Source: Isoetes taiwanensis
Taxonomy: Eukaryota > Streptophyta > Lycopodiopsida > Isoetales > Isoetaceae
DNA length: 64,000 nucleotides
Assembly: GCA_021234155.1 (NCBI GenBank)
Contig: JAJEKV010000026.1
Span: forward strand, 5,331,328 to 5,395,327
Direction: 5' to 3'
A program made the position numbers and the translations under genes. Positions 11,621-25,984 of the stretch are shown here, piece after piece (position 1 is the first letter of the stretch; the number at the start of each line of letters is the position of its first letter). Below the pieces are notes generated by a model. It was not told where the DNA came from and did not search any database. It saw nothing but the letters and a program-made list of their open reading frames with translations.

Positions 11621-14330
11621 TGCAATAGGTTTTAGCTAGAATTTGCTTAGGGCTGGAGTTAAGTTACTTGATGGCTGGATGATTCCCTTCACACTGGGTA
11701 CTAGTTAAAAAATAGGTTAGGCTAACTTAATATAAGTACTAATTAGCACTAAAAGCTTTGGTAAAAAATAGCTTAATAATTCAGCTTCAGAATTATTTGA
11801 GACATGTCTAGTTAGAAGTTGGCAAAGGCATAAAAAATTATATGTACAATTAACTAGGCTTAAAAATTTGTTATATATAGTGCTAATTTCTAATTTAGTT
11901 AATTTTGCTAACTAATCGAACAAAGTGCGAAGATAGTTAACTAAATTTAGGGACTATCACTTTAACTAATTAACTAGTAATCTGAATGTATGCAAATTGA
12001 TGCATTAAGATTAAGAATACCTAATCTAACCTGTTGGTTTTTCTTGTTTTCTTCTTCTTTTTTTTTCTTGCTTTGGAGACGGGGAGTGGGATAAAGAGTA
12101 TTAGTAAAATACAGAGGCGTGTTATAATGTGATTATATAGTGCGCATACATGTTGATATTGTCATTATTATGTTGCATTTACTTTGTCATCTTAGCTTTG
12201 TATTTCATTATTTTGTTTTTGTTTGTGGAAGCATAAAATGGCCTTAAATAAGAACCAGTGCTTAGTGAAATTAGAGGCATCCTCATCAATCAAATATGCT
12301 GAGGCAAGAGCCCGGAGCGACATATACAAGGCGTGGTCAGTGCTGCGTTTGTAGCATCGGGTTGAAAGAATGTCGGTCTGAATTATGTGGGAGTGGCGAG
12401 GAGGCATGAGTACGGGTTGGAAGATATGGAGAAAGGGCTTCAGAAATCTTAGATTTAATCAGCAAACAGAAATTAAAGATACTAAAATATAAAATTGCCA
12501 CTTATGAGCCCACATCTTTCCCATTGGGACGATAGACTGAATGATGGCGAAGTGCAAAGGTCAGCCTTAAAGATCACAAGATGGCGATGCTTGATCCTCA
12601 ATGATGAACAGGTGAAAGGGATTAGATAGTCTTGATCCATGGTGGGAGCTCTATTGAGATGCGAGGGGCTGAATTATCATTACATGCTCATGATAAATGT
12701 CTTGCATTTATTGTAACAATCACAATGAATCTTTGTTAGGTTATAAGTGCATTGGTAGTAAACAAGGCGCGGATATACCAAATCGGATCTTGGGAACCCT
12801 GGCACTTTAATCAAGATGATTATTATCGGCATTGTGGAAGGCCAAGATAAGAGCTGCATCATGGTTGTTGGGTGACAAGTATATCCGTTTCAAGAGCCCA
12901 AGTCCGGTGGCCGCACCCCTTGGACTTGCCCACTGGCAAGTCTTTTGTGGAGATGAGCCGGGGACCAATGGTAGTCTTGCCATTTCGCCAGATGGAAGAC
13001 TAGCGAGATACTTGACCATCTTCGAGCCAATTCTCTTAGGAGATGAGGTCAAATGCAACTCACATAGTGCTCCAAGAAAAGGGCTGATATGAAGATAAGT
13101 GTGGAGTGGAAAGCCAAAATGAAGACTGCGTGTATAAATGCGTCCAGTAAGCTCTCGCTCTTGCGAAGGTCTATGCCATCCCGCTCGAGGTTGGACACAC
13201 ACAAAGCTCAATTGCAAAGGGTCAAACTCCATTTGATGACTCCTTACAAATGTGTGGGTGGCTGTGGTGATTGGGACATAGCCCCTCGTTTTTGCAAGGA
13301 AGCGAATACCCAAATTGAAGAGCCGTTATACACTACAAGGTGGAGCAGTCTGATATCCTTGGTGGGAGAAGAGGGGTTTTACATCATCATGTCAGGATGA
13401 TGAAGTATCATAGGGCATGAATATACGACCTTATATTCCGCAGGCTACATTTACGAGATGTCCTTGATTTTGTCCAGGAGCAATGCGGCTTATGGGGTTG
13501 TGTTGAGATAAACCAACCGACCAAATACTCTAGCACATTAAGGCATCATCCAACATATGAAGGTCCAAATGATGATGAATGAAAGAAAGTGCACATGGAT
13601 CGCCATCTATTGCCAGCGTCAAATGCGATAATGTTCAAAAGCAGCAGTTTTTCTTGATATGAATTATGAAAGCGACATATGAGTTGTGTTGGGTCCGCTT
13701 ACGGGATGGCTAAGCCTAACGTTGAAATGCTTGCAAGAAGTGAGATTAATATGTTTTGTGTATTTCCTGTTAGGGCTTATTTGCAACCAATAAATGTTTT
13801 TATTCAAAGGTACTAATGAAAAGTAATTTTATTAATCAAAAAATTATTATTAATGGTAAATAGGTGTGTCATGGCCAGATGAAGTGTGGCTGGGGCGTCA
13901 AACCCTGGGTTTTGGTGGCTGCGTCATCAGGCCTGGATTCCTTAAAATGCCATGTGGCACAATCTAGGGTTTGATGATCAATAACTACACTAGCTAGGGA
14001 TACGATGACATAACACCACTATGATAATGACAATAGAATGTGACATTGACACAACCTAGGGTTTGATGATGTGCCACCGCGCAGCAGTAGGGTCCATGAT
14101 GTGGCACTAAAAATGCCGATAAGGATAATTGGGGTTGATTAGCATGACATGATGCATGGCACGATAATATGGCAACCTAGGGATTCGATATTCTATACAT
14201 ATATCTGAATACTTTCTAATATAAATAAGAAGATAGAATATAAATTTAGAGTATTTATTCAAGAGCCTTGTTCAAAGCTTTTTTAGTACATTCCTCAAAC
14301 CTTACTTAATATTTTTTGCAAACCTTGGCC
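11620..14330. other. AT-rich region without a recognised gene
   Basis: AT-rich to about 12,160, then mixed composition. ORFs on both strands at 12,807-13,400 overlap each other and match nothing I know. The phrase CCTAGGGTTTGATGATG recurs loosely near 13,968 and 14,056, with a weaker form near 14,190, suggesting old short repeats. Confidence 0.4.
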
Positions 14331-14334
14331 ATGC

Positions 14335-14635
14335 ATTGTACAAAACTTGTGTACCCCACAAGCGAGGGATGGCTATATACGGTCAGGATCTTGGAATGAG
14401 GCGATATACCCATCAAGCTCTCGTTGGGGTAGCCCACAAGTTGTTGAGGATAACTGATAGGGTTTGGGGTTTGTTTAAAGTGATTTGAGTGCGATGGTTT
14501 GTTGGCCAGTGTTGATGGTGGACATTGGTGTTGGTTGTTGTATTTGGGCCCTTGGACATAACTTCACTTTACAAACCCTAAATTAAACTTTTATGGGCCT
14601 AAATATTAATTACTAAAAAGCACAATAACCGCGAG
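14335..14635 (+). repeat. Dispersed repeat, copy 1
   Basis: Related to 24,558-24,880 in the same orientation. Shared blocks in order are ACTTGTGTACCCCACAA, GCTATATACGG, AGCTCTCGTTG, GTGTTG/TTGTTGT, TTTGGGCCCTT, and a highly conserved end, TATGGGCCTAAATATTAATT followed by ACTAAAAAGCA. Conservation rising toward one end fits a transposon or LTR terminus, but no partner terminus was found. Confidence 0.75.
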
Positions 14636-14879
14636 CGACAGGGTATTTCCATGTGATGGATTCAATTGATGATTGCATGTATGCATTCTTATATACATGG
14701 CATTCAAGTGTTACCATTTACTCAACAGTCTATCATGTCTACAAGTTAGGTATTTTAAAATATTTTGAAATAGTTAAAGAAGTACTTGTTTCATGGGTTC
14801 AAAACATGAACCGCACATCGGCCTCAGAAATCTTCGTCACATTTCCCAACGCATTCTAAAAGCATGGAGATGTCACCAT

Positions 14880-17820
14880 CTTTGGACATACCGAAGCTGA
14901 TTATGTTCACAATCAACATCCATTGGAAATAAAGAAAGACTTCATAATACCCTCTTCAACAACCGGTTTACGCCATGTCCTGGAAGCGATTGCTTAATCG
15001 CGCATCAAAGCGTCGCACCCGTGTTGCTCATGAATAATGCCTTATCTATCATACGGCCCTATCGCGCCCTAAAAGAACAACGACGAACAAGCGGTTCTTT
15101 ATCGGGCCTCGCTGGTCGCCACCGTACCTCTTTCCGTGGGCATCCATCAGCGCACAGTAGCACTTCAGATAGCCAATGCCGATCAATGGAACTCAACCTT
15201 CGCCGACCGGATCTCATCTTCAGAACCATCGTAATGCTCTGCGGACGGTCTCGTTATGCGGCATTTCGGTGGTGCGTTCGGGAATTCCGGCAGATCGCTG
15301 AAACGCCTCCTTCCGGAAGCCGACTTGGGCATTGCGTCGGTGTTCCCGATATGAGATGAGGGCATTCAGGTTGCGCGTAGGTCGGTTTTCTGCTTTCGAC
15401 AAAACGACTGCCGCCGGAGATAAAGCCATGAATACGTAACTTCAAATGGAGTTTCTATTCACACCTGGATTCATCATTCTCATGACAAATCCTGAACAGG
15501 AAATGATCCGTTAGCGGCAATCTTAAAGGCGGGGATGAAGGCTATCAATCGGCGGTCGTTCACGCTTTCAGCAAGTTGTTTAATTCATAAACCAGGGTTC
15601 TATTCCCGACTGGGCGCATCTGAGTCCACATTGAAAGCTTGACTCGTGGCGCAATTGCCTGCTTCCGCATGCTCAGCAGGCAGAACGGGGTCATCCAGAG
15701 TTGAGAATGAACATATACCGGTTTCCTCCACATACATGGCTCAATATGAAAACAAACGCAATCAACAAAACCCGCTCAATCATTCAGAAGAATAAACCCT
15801 CGCCAATCAAGAACCATAGAACAGCGAAATCACATCATGCTTTCTGAAGCAAATTGAGGCTTCTGTTTGGCGTATCGAAATAATTCTTTGGGTCTCGTGT
15901 CCGGTTCATCAGAACCATGGCGTTGAAGGTCCCGATTGAGGATGGTGTGAGGCATTGACAGGGTCAAGAAATCAACCACTTCCAAAGTGTGTGCATCTTA
16001 GAGGGATAGATGGCCGGGACAGACAAGGAGACAAGCAGACATCTGTCTCAGATTTGATTCCCAGCCGAGGAGCTGGTGGACAGGAGGAAGCCACTAATCA
16101 TAGAAGTGAGTACAAGCTGCATTTCAAACTTAAGCCGACATCACACATCATAAGCGAAAATTCAGTAGCTTCTGGAGACTCAGTTTCTTCCTGAACCATT
16201 AAGTAGGGTGTCAGATGTGTTTCTGAGAGAAAAATGTCAGGCTTTCATTTGTGAGTTCGGCATCCTCTAATTTGGGATCAGAGAACTTGGGGTTGCTTTC
16301 AGGGCAGGCTGAATAAGTTCATCCCCATCCATTACCCAACACCTATTGCTAGAAATTGATGAAAATGACAGATTTGATGGTGCAGAATGCAATTCTTGCA
16401 CTGAGTGCTGTCAGCTGTCAGTGATGGGAGGATATGAATCGTTTCGACGACCTCGAAGGCGAACGGGTTGCATCTCCAGGCTGCATCAGGCAGAGATAAA
16501 TTTGTCCATAAAGCCTGACATCATCGGCGATATCAGCGGTCATCGCCCGGGTCCTAAACCGTGGATAGCGGGCATCCGAAAGTCCCGGTTCAGGCATGGC
16601 ACTCGGTCGCCCTCGTTCCGGTAAACATTAAGATGTTCGCCGAATGCTGTCAAAACGGCGGGAAAAAGCAGGTGCCAGGCTGAAGAATGCTGGTCGCCAG
16701 ATGTTCGAATTGGTATAGCGAAAGTTAATGGGAGGCTCAGTCTCTTCGGGGATTTCTCGTTCGGCCTCCTTCACCAGCTGATACAGCTCCATTCGTAACG
16801 GCGTTATCGCGCATCTCCCCGGTCAGCGCAGAATGAATTACCGGGGCTCGTCCATGTTTACATTTAGAACCGAAATACTATTTTCATCTCTGGTTTATTA
16901 TGTTAACCATATCATTCATGAATTATCAATGTTTCTCTCCGGTTCTTTACGATCAGGTAGTATCACTAAGGCGACCGGAGATAAAAGGTAGCATCCGCAA
17001 ATAATGCCGGAAATGAACAAGGGCGAACTCAGCTCTTCTCCCTCGTTTGTGTCAGCACCCTCAGTAAAGTATCAGCGGAGTTGTCGCTTACGCCAATTTT
17101 ACCTAAATTGTTCGTATGAAGAGAAAGGACGGTTACAAGGAAAAGCTGGAGGACTCCCAGCGAGGTAAGAACAATAATCAGCGATGAACAACTTTCAGGC
17201 ATGACATCACCTATCGCGTACCGAACAGGTTTGATTGAAGAATAACGCAAAACCGCCAGCAAATGGGTGTGCCATTATTCATCCCGCTGCCTATAAACAT
17301 CCCAGCAACCACCCATGGCTCTTCCGCGTAGAGACTTCAGGTTAACGTCTTTTGCCGCTGGGCACTTTCGCTTCCGATTCAGGCTCTCCGCTCTTCGCAT
17401 TTTCATAATCGACGATTATAAAACCTCCCGCGTTCTGCGAATATTCGGGCGCTGCAAGCAATGTAAATGCCTCAGACTCGATTCAAACGAAACGGGAATA
17501 GATTTTCTAATGCAAGGAACTTGGAGGAAAGATTTCCAGCAGGGTAAATATATAGCCATTACCAAGCATTTCTTTGGTTTAGCGACTTGTTAAAGATGCT
17601 CATTCTCCAGTCAAGTAGTGGAACCTTGGGCTGCAGCGTTCAAGATGGCGGCGATCATCGGGGTTGGGATGGAAGAGCATGCACGACTTGGAAGGGAAGG
17701 ATCCGACGGCGTCCGCGTGTCTTGAAGAAGGCGTCCATTTATTTTGTTTTGAACCGTGAAGTGCGGGTGATTTGGCCCCGAATAATAACCCGACTATCAT
17801 AATATGTGTTTTTGATGTAA
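14880..17820. other. CpG-rich, moderate-GC region, no recognised gene
   Basis: The base composition differs from the AT-rich flanks, and CpG is not depleted as it usually is in methylated plant repeats. Several 60-112 codon ORFs exist on both strands (for example 15,021-15,359 and 17,029-17,262 minus), but none carries a motif I recognise. The texture recalls bacterial DNA without any identifiable bacterial gene. Confidence 0.35.
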
Positions 17821-20800
17821 GTTATGTGAACATATTATTTAAGATATCAACCTTAAATATTAGTACTTTGTCATCTAAATTTTATTTGTTTTACGATTCA
17901 TTCTCTTCACCGGAATACATTTAGTAAGTGCTCAAAAGGTTTCACTAATCCGGAGCCAAGGATATGTATATAGTGTGGTAGACATAAACCACGTTTTATA
18001 TACCACCATTGCTCGCCAGGGGCAGCTCTTCCTAAGAGGATGATGGGGAAGTGTATTTTTATACTACACTAAAGGAGACCCTTGGTCACAAATAATATCT
18101 CTGGATTTATGGCCTCTCCCAGCGGTATAGAGTGGCACGAAAACACATTGCTGAAATAGAGGCGTCAAAATAAAATGAAAGCAGGGGGTTTCCAGAACGA
18201 AAAACAAAGTTTAAGCTGGGAAGAAGCTCACTTGATGATGAAGCGACTGTCACGAAGGAGGTACATCATGCATGACCTAGTCATAGTCTTGTTTTATTAT
18301 TTTGATATTACGTTGATCTATCGATTTATGTCAAAGAGCACCATGTGGTAAGGAATGACGGAGACTTGCAGCGAAAAGAAGGAGAGTGATTGGTCAAAGT
18401 CCTAAACCATAATCACTCCACAAGAGGAAGATATCAAGGTACTAGTAATGGTGCCAGTTACTTTGAGCATAATTCAGAAGCTGTAAATGTTGGAACCTCT
18501 TTGTTCCTCCAATCCCGACTTCTGTGAGAACTCTTTGTTCTCTAACCATTGCTTTTTATCCCCTAATCAAGCTTCATGTTTCTTACTTGTCTTTAGTGCT
18601 CAAGAAATACACTGCCTGCCTTTTTAGCACATCCTGCCATTTGTAATGGGACACTCAATAAGGAGCACTTGTTAGAAGGTGTAGCAGTTTGCTCTTGACT
18701 GGGGGCCTCTAATGCATCGGAAAGGTTGTATGGGAACTTTTAAATGGAAGCCTTCTTTGTCAAGGTCCATATTTGCAAAAAGGTTGTTCTAGACTTTGTG
18801 GCCAGCCCCTGGCACATTAAGGGTCCATGTGCATAATCAGCATTACATTTGTGATTTATGTGTTTTTGTGGTGCTTGCTCTATATCAATCTCAAACTCTA
18901 ATCACAAAACACTTGATGTGTGTTCTTAAAGTTACATTTATGTAAAAAATGTAATTTTGAATTTAAAAGCCCTTGAGGTTTCTTCCTCATAGGCGACTTC
19001 CCTTCGTGATTTCTAAACAATTTGGAGTATTCTAATAGATACAAAGCATATTATAAAGCTACCAATATTAATAGATAGAAAACATTCATGCGTACGCAGA
19101 CCATTCATACTTTATGAGAACATTCATACTTTATTTGTGAATTGTCAAGACTAAGTTTTGTAATTAGCGTTCTTCTGCGATGAGCGTTAGCGACTCAAGT
19201 AGGAGAAGCATCAAGCTTTCATTTTGGCGAGAACACTACAAAGTAGCGAAAGGTGTTAACAAAATAATATTAACATAGAAAATGTTAGATATAGGGACTA
19301 CATCTGGCGGATCGAATGCATTTCTTAGCTACGGTAATTCACATACGACTATAAAATCTATGAAGTCGATGACACATCACTTACTTAAAACATGTTAGAA
19401 TATAATGATTAAGTCATACCACCAATTTCAATGCTCTGGATCGAGAACAAAATTTGTAATTTTTGTATTGCTTCCGACAATCTAGGCTCATAAATTATTT
19501 TGCCACAAAAGTCACGTGAACACCTTGACTACATTAAGCATTCCATTTTTGATCCACAAATTTTTATATGGCTAAATTGTTCATGCTAGCATTGAGCACC
19601 AACCCGACTAGCATGTTGTAAGGATAAAGACCAAGCAATATATTAAATGTACCTTGGTCTCATGTGCTTGTATATGGACATCCTAAATACCAAGCTTCTA
19701 TATATTGCTTCTTTATAGCGAGTCATTTTGAATAAAATCAATAAATGAAAGCTCTTAGGAGTGTTCCCATAGTCAAAAAGTTTGATCTTTGGCTTGGGAT
19801 TGTTGTTGAAACATAACATCTCTGAACATAGCAACCCCCACCACCATTTATAACTTCATGCATAATTCATGCTCAAATCATTTTATACATGCTAAGAAAT
19901 GGCACGATAATAAATGTGATCATATAAAGTAGAACTCCTTGATTCAAATGGATCTGGGAAAGATCGTAGAAGCGAAGGCATAACAAAAGAAAAAGCTAGG
20001 ATAAGAAATGGCTGGCGCGAAATTATTGTGACAAATAAAATAGAACTCATGATTGGATGAATCTATGAATAGATCTATGAGAACTAAGAATAATGTAAAC
20101 TTAAAATAATACTCCTGTATCCCGAGTTTGATGTGAAGTTCTTTAAGAAGAATGTAAAATGAAAGCTGCTGACCCAATGGTGACCGCCATGATAAGAGAA
20201 GGCATTGCCTTATGGAGTTCTGCAATGCAAATAGAGAGAATAATGATGCCGGCTTACCTGCTGAGAATCTACTCCTCCTAAATTTCAATCATCTTCAGTT
20301 AAAGAAATGCATTTGTCATTATACTGTTTTCTTACTTGGGCTAATACTTTAGGATATGCACAAATGGTTGCAACTTTTTACATATTCTGAGGGCCATAAG
20401 ACATATACATCAAAGGCAGCATGCGTAGACCCTGAAACCACGCATACCCGCGAAACGCTCCTGTTTCAGGCACCGCTTATATGATGAAACAACGTGCAAA
20501 ATATATATTTACTGTTGAACGGTAGAGATGGTATGAAAGTTGTTCTCATCTTCCAAGTAAAACTTAAATTATCTTGCACGTTGCCGAAGGGCCATTCCTC
20601 TGGGGCTCTGGTCATACCATCTAAGTAGTAGAGCAGCATAGCACCTCGGGATTGAGATATGGCCTTGCAACATGATTTTATCTCTTGGCCATGAGGCAAT
20701 ATGCATACGTGGTGGCCATTGGAATCATAAACTCTATGCCATCAAAGCTTTAATGGTCCGGCAATACCAGCGAGGAATTTGCACATGCCCAATAACCATT

Positions 20801-23800
20801 TCGGCATTGCCCGGCCGCAGGATGCATAATCAAATCGATGTCGGAAGTGCTCGGCTGACTACAGTCAGCAACTCAACTGACCTCTTCCACTCCTGGCGGT
20901 ACGCTCTTTACACACAATCACGGGTTAGGCTCACAGGAATATGAGAGAGGAATTGGTTGTGCTTAGCGCGCAGGGCTGGATAGCCGTCACTGTTTTGGCT
21001 GGTGCCGGCCGGGCGGCGGGGCGGATCGCGATGGCCGCCGCCCTAAAAAAAGTGCGGAGAACCCTATCACGTCCAAACCTTTTTTGCTTTTAAAACAACT
21101 AAAGAGCTTTTAGTGACATCATCTACCGTTAAGATTGAATTAATCAGGACCGCCATTTTAGAATTTCGATTTTCTCTGATACTCTTCTATTATAATACTC
21201 ACGAATTTCTTATTTTGTCATTAGTTCACTTTAACTGGCGATAATGTTGTGTGCCGCACCGTGGGATTTTGTGCGAGGCGTGCAAAGGATCGGAGAAAAC
21301 AAACATAGAGCTTCGGATCACGACAAACAACTAAAGAAATACTTGTGAAAGCCGTCTCATTTAGGCTCAAATAATTCAGAGAAAGGGTTTTTCCATGGGA
21401 TTTATTAAGAGCTATTAGTTCACGATGGTACAATAAAGAACTTTAAATGTCACTAGCTAATACTGTTTATATTGTCAACAAGGAACATCTATCTGAGTTT
21501 ACTAACAAGCGTACTTGGCTGGTAAACCCTGGAGCATTAAATTTGTTCCTCTGTATCAGCAGTTACTCCCCGGTAGAGCTACTCCCTTGGCCAGTCAGAG
21601 TGCGTTATGAAAATTATTATAATTCTATGAACTACATTAACGCCATATTCTTTTAGTTTTATAGAGCGATGGCGGATGAATGAGTCTAGAAACGCCGAAA
21701 CGCCCTGAGGCTCGAGGATCGCAAACATTCTTTGGAAACATCAATCATAGCCCTGGTGGCGGTTGAAAATCCTCTAACTTCACATACTTTCAGGATGATG
21801 ACTTCTCCGAATAGGAGATTGGCTCTGGGCTAAAGAGGTGGATACTCCTCTTAGCGAGTCTTTTGTGATTATTTAAAAATATAAATGCAATTCACTTTTG
21901 TGATTATTTAAAAATATAAATATAAAAATAATTTTTGAGCCTATTTAAAATATGGAATAGCAAAACAGCACTGCGATTATTTAAAATATTTTTATATTTA
22001 TATTTTTTATATAAATATATTTTTTATTTTTGTCCACTTACTGATACTTTTCTTCCGCGTCATTCAGGCGTATCCACGTGGCTTTTTGCGTGACATGGCG
22101 GCTCTATCTGCCGGATTTTCAATTTCCGCGGTATATTGCCGCGTGTATGATTTTGCGATGTATTCCACGTCGTCGCGTCGACTGATATACCATGGCTTTA
22201 CCCCTTTCGCGATCATATATTCAAATGTCTGATTAATCCGCGTCGCTATCACGGCATCTCCCCTGCATCGCTTCGGCTGTGGATTTTGTTGATGTTCCGT
22301 TAATATTCCCGCGATGTATATTTCCGCGTCGGCATCGACGTCTGTAGCGACGTCATTAATCGCAGCGTCTGTGACGCTGCGCCAATGCATCTTGACGCCA
22401 GCCGCTGACGTGTGGCTGGCAGCTTGTCTGCGCGGCGTCTGCTGTAACCGGCGTCATGAGGCCGTCATATGTTATCATATAAACGTCGGTAAAAATGGCC
22501 GCACTTTTCTTGTTGTGTTGGAGGTCGCGCCATTGAATTGCCTAAAAATATGATGAAGCTATGAAGGCGTTATAATTATTACATGACAATTGGTTTAATA
22601 GCTTCGGAAAAATTAAGGCATATTGATCTATAATTAAGTAATAAGAATTTGTCTAAAGATTTCTTGTTTGGCTTTACGCTGGTTCTTCATCGTTTGGCTG
22701 CTTCGCGATTTACAAGAATATTCTTTGAGTTACAAGTAAATACGGTGGACTTCATGCTTAGGAGAGATTAGCCCGCTACGGCGTCGGGGCGTTTCATTTC
22801 CTTAACTTCGGCCGTCTGGAGGTTGCGATCTACGGTTTTCATTTGGCGACAATCGCGATGCAGCGTTGTCTAACATCGGTGTTGTGGAGAGATTAAGTCT
22901 GCGGTGTAGTGCGTGATTTAATGTGCTAATACGGTTCCATGCCTCCTGGGTCAAAGTACTTTAAATATGTTTTAGGTATTTGTTAAATGCTTGTAAAATG
23001 GTATAGCATTATGAAATACGTTAGAACTGTGCCAATTTTTAAAAACAGTTTCTAGTTCTAAAATAGGCAATTACAGTGGATTTTTCGACTTTCGAGCAGT
23101 GGATCATGCTACATATAGTTTCCATAAATAATTGTTTTCAAAAGCTTTATCTAGAGTGTATATTTAATGTTGCATTCTTCTGTATCCTCTTACATTCAAT
23201 GAGATGAATATAAAATGTAAACATTACAATAGACTTAATTCGTCAAATCGTAGTTTATAAAAATACTGATGTACCGACCAATTTTGCATAATATCCATTA
23301 TAAGCGCAAAGATAGAAAAAAGAGTAAAATAAGGACTTTAGGAATACCAACTATTGAACAATAGCTTAAGGTTTCAAGAACAATTGGGTTCTTTAAAATA
23401 ATTGTTTACCGGCGTTCAAAATCTTCAACTTCTGGCTTATCTGAGAACAACATCACGATTTTTTCCTTATTAGATTTCCTTCGATAAGAGCCATCAATGC
23501 CCTTCAATGTGCCCCATCGGTAGATTTTGGTCCCACTAAATCTGCGGCTAATCCCTTGTTGAGGATGATCTAAATGTATTTATTAGGCCGCACCGATGCT
23601 TGATAAGCCTTCGCCGGTGCCCAACGGCCACGTTTACGATGAGATGAAACGCGGCGAGACACCCTAAACTGGAGAGGTGGAAGTTCATAAAGGAACATCA
23701 GCCCATTAACAAGAGAAGGCGCACATACCCATGTTGTTGCTTCATACTAAATGAGAATAGGCCCGGTTGAAGTATACAACTGCGGACAGAGATCACGAAA

Positions 23801-24200
23801 CTATGGGTGAAAGAGCAACAAGAAGAATCCTCAAAACCTCTAGGACAAAGCTGTTAAATCCACGCAAATGAAACACTGAAATTCTCATCTCCATTTATAT
23901 CTAAGTTAACGGGTAGACAAATAAGAAACATTCAAATTCTTTTCCACTTAAGATAATTGACTAAGAAACCATCTTTCAAAGCGGACCACACCTTTGAAAC
24001 CATTCCTCACTTTGGTTGGCCGAGCATACATAAAGGATAAAAGGCTTTAAGCATAAGGATGCATGCGACAAAGAAACACAGCCATTATGTAAGTGCTCTC
24101 ACGAAAATGAAAAGGTGGAAGGGAGCAATAAAACTTCTAGTGTTCTTGCAAGAATTAAACAAGTGCAAGCACTCACTCAAGCTTTTGAAACACAAATATG
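17820..24200. other. AT-rich intergenic stretch with CpG islands, no gene
   Basis: No ORF with a recognisable domain. Local features: a direct duplication of TTTTGTGATTATTTAAAAAT at about 21,867 and 21,895, and a strongly CpG-rich patch at 22,050-22,480 full of GCGTC and GACGTC. That patch has a 108-codon minus-strand ORF (22,064-22,390) of unknown nature. Another CpG-rich patch lies near 22,770-22,880. Confidence 0.4.
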
Positions 24201-24557
24201 GTGAAATCTGGTGCAAAAGGGGTTATTAAATTTGTTGAAGTACCTGGATCTCTGCTTCCACAAGAAGAATATCCAAAAGATGTTGATCGGATATCGGACA
24301 CGCTTTCGTCCAATTCTTGTAGATGAAACTCGGCATCTTTGGAGAAAATGTAAGATAAAACTTCACCCTCTTGGAGAGTTATGTTTAAAGTTTATTACAG
24401 AGCTCATAGGAATAAAAAGTTCAGAAGTTCTCAAGAATCAAATATTTAAATTGCTACGATCTTTGCCCATGCGTCTGAAGATTGAAGTTCAACATATACA
24501 AACAATAAGGATTAGTTCAACTGTACATACAATATACTGTACCTTAACATATAGTAT

Positions 24558-24880
24558 ATAAAAACTTGTACATGCATACCCCACAAACGAGGATCGCTAT
24601 GTACGGTCCAGATCTTGAAATAAAGGGCAAATATGCCCATCCGACAGCTCTCGTTGCCCTACGTAACCCCCCGTGTGAATATGCACCCAAACCAAAGGGG
24701 GTTTAAGGGGGATTTTAATTTAAATGTGTTAAATGCAATGGTTTGTGTTAATAATGTTAATAGTGGTTGTGTGTTGATTGTTATATTAAAAAAAAATTTG
24801 GGCCCTTCGGACCCTAACTAAAGCAAATATAGGTAAACTTTATGGGCCTAAATATTAATTACTAAAAAGCAGAATAACAT
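24558..24880 (+). repeat. Dispersed repeat, copy 2
   Basis: Same family and orientation as 14,335-14,635, ending in the same conserved TATGGGCCTAAATATTAATT block. Here TTTGGGCCCTTCGGACCC is preceded by an A-run. The upstream 116-codon ORF at 24,211-24,561 abuts it; it may be transposon sequence but shows no domain I can name. Confidence 0.75.
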
Positions 24881-25984
24881 CAAGACAAACATTAAACGTT
24901 GGTCCAAAGGATGCATGTATTAAAACATCATCTATGGACATGGAAATGACGAGTAATATAAAAAAAAATGACAATGGTCACAAACCATTGAACAGATAGA
25001 TAAGTAAGAAGGAAATATGCAACACTGTAATATAAAGCCAAACTGTAATGTGGAAATCAAGCCAAAATGTCTCAATAATCTGTTAAACTGCTTTACTCTA
25101 TCTCTTAGAAATATCGTGTGCTTCTAAATAAGAATAATTCGGACGACTATGACTGGAGACTGAACCATCGGGGCCATAGGTGCTATGCCCTCCCACACAG
25201 AAGACAAGAATTTGGCTGCTTCCCCAAATCTTCTCACCATGTCACACTTACTGGATATGCAGCACAACTGGCCTAAACTGGAGTTGAAAAGCATTTATAA
25301 TGCAAAATCCTAGGTACTAGGTAGAATCAGATCTTTCCCTTTGTAATTATGTGGCTTTCCAAGACCTGTTTGATTCTCTGTACCGTCAAAAGGATTCTAT
25401 GGTTCCTGTCAAATTGTGAAATTTTCCCTTTGAACAGATTTGTTCAAATAGACGTGGCTGCATACCTCTAGCTTCATCTGCACACCTCTAGCTTTTGCAA
25501 TTGAATGAGTGTAACGGTAGAATATCAAGGTATGGCAGGTTTGGATATTGAATTAGAGGCACAGAAGAAATTCCACATCATTGTTTTTGGCCTGTACCAG
25601 CTCCGCTTGTAACAAATCCAGGCTGCTTAATAGAACCATATAGACACAAGCAACAACCTTCTTCAAGCATTCAATACTTGGACAACCTGCTATCACCACA
25701 AAACTTCAGGTGCTGCCTTGTTCATTATCTGTAGAATGACTAAACTGCATCTTCTAAAAACCATAACATAATTCAGCCTTACAACAAGGAGTTTCTTTTA
25801 TATGGGATTTGAACCCATAACCTATCCGTTCACAACACAAACCTGAGCTTAGTAGTTAGTATGTAGCAAATAATATGCAGTGCAGCCAAGGCATGAGACT
25901 TCTTGGATGAACCTAGTTTTGAAGCTCTACAATTCCAAAATAGCTAGATCTTTCGCTGCACATGACAGAAAAAAAACAAAACAA

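Noticed and set aside
12807-13313. 168-codon minus-strand ORF
   Set aside because: Overlaps plus-strand ORFs of similar length, has no recognisable motif and lies in repeat-poor spacer; not enough to call a gene.
24211-24561. 116-codon ORF before the dispersed repeat
   Set aside because: No domain recognised; may be transposon sequence, but support is too thin for a feature.
25780-25830. tRNA-like T-arm GGGTTCAAATCCC on the minus strand
   Set aside because: Isolated B-box-like hairpin without the other arms; too short to call a SINE or tRNA.
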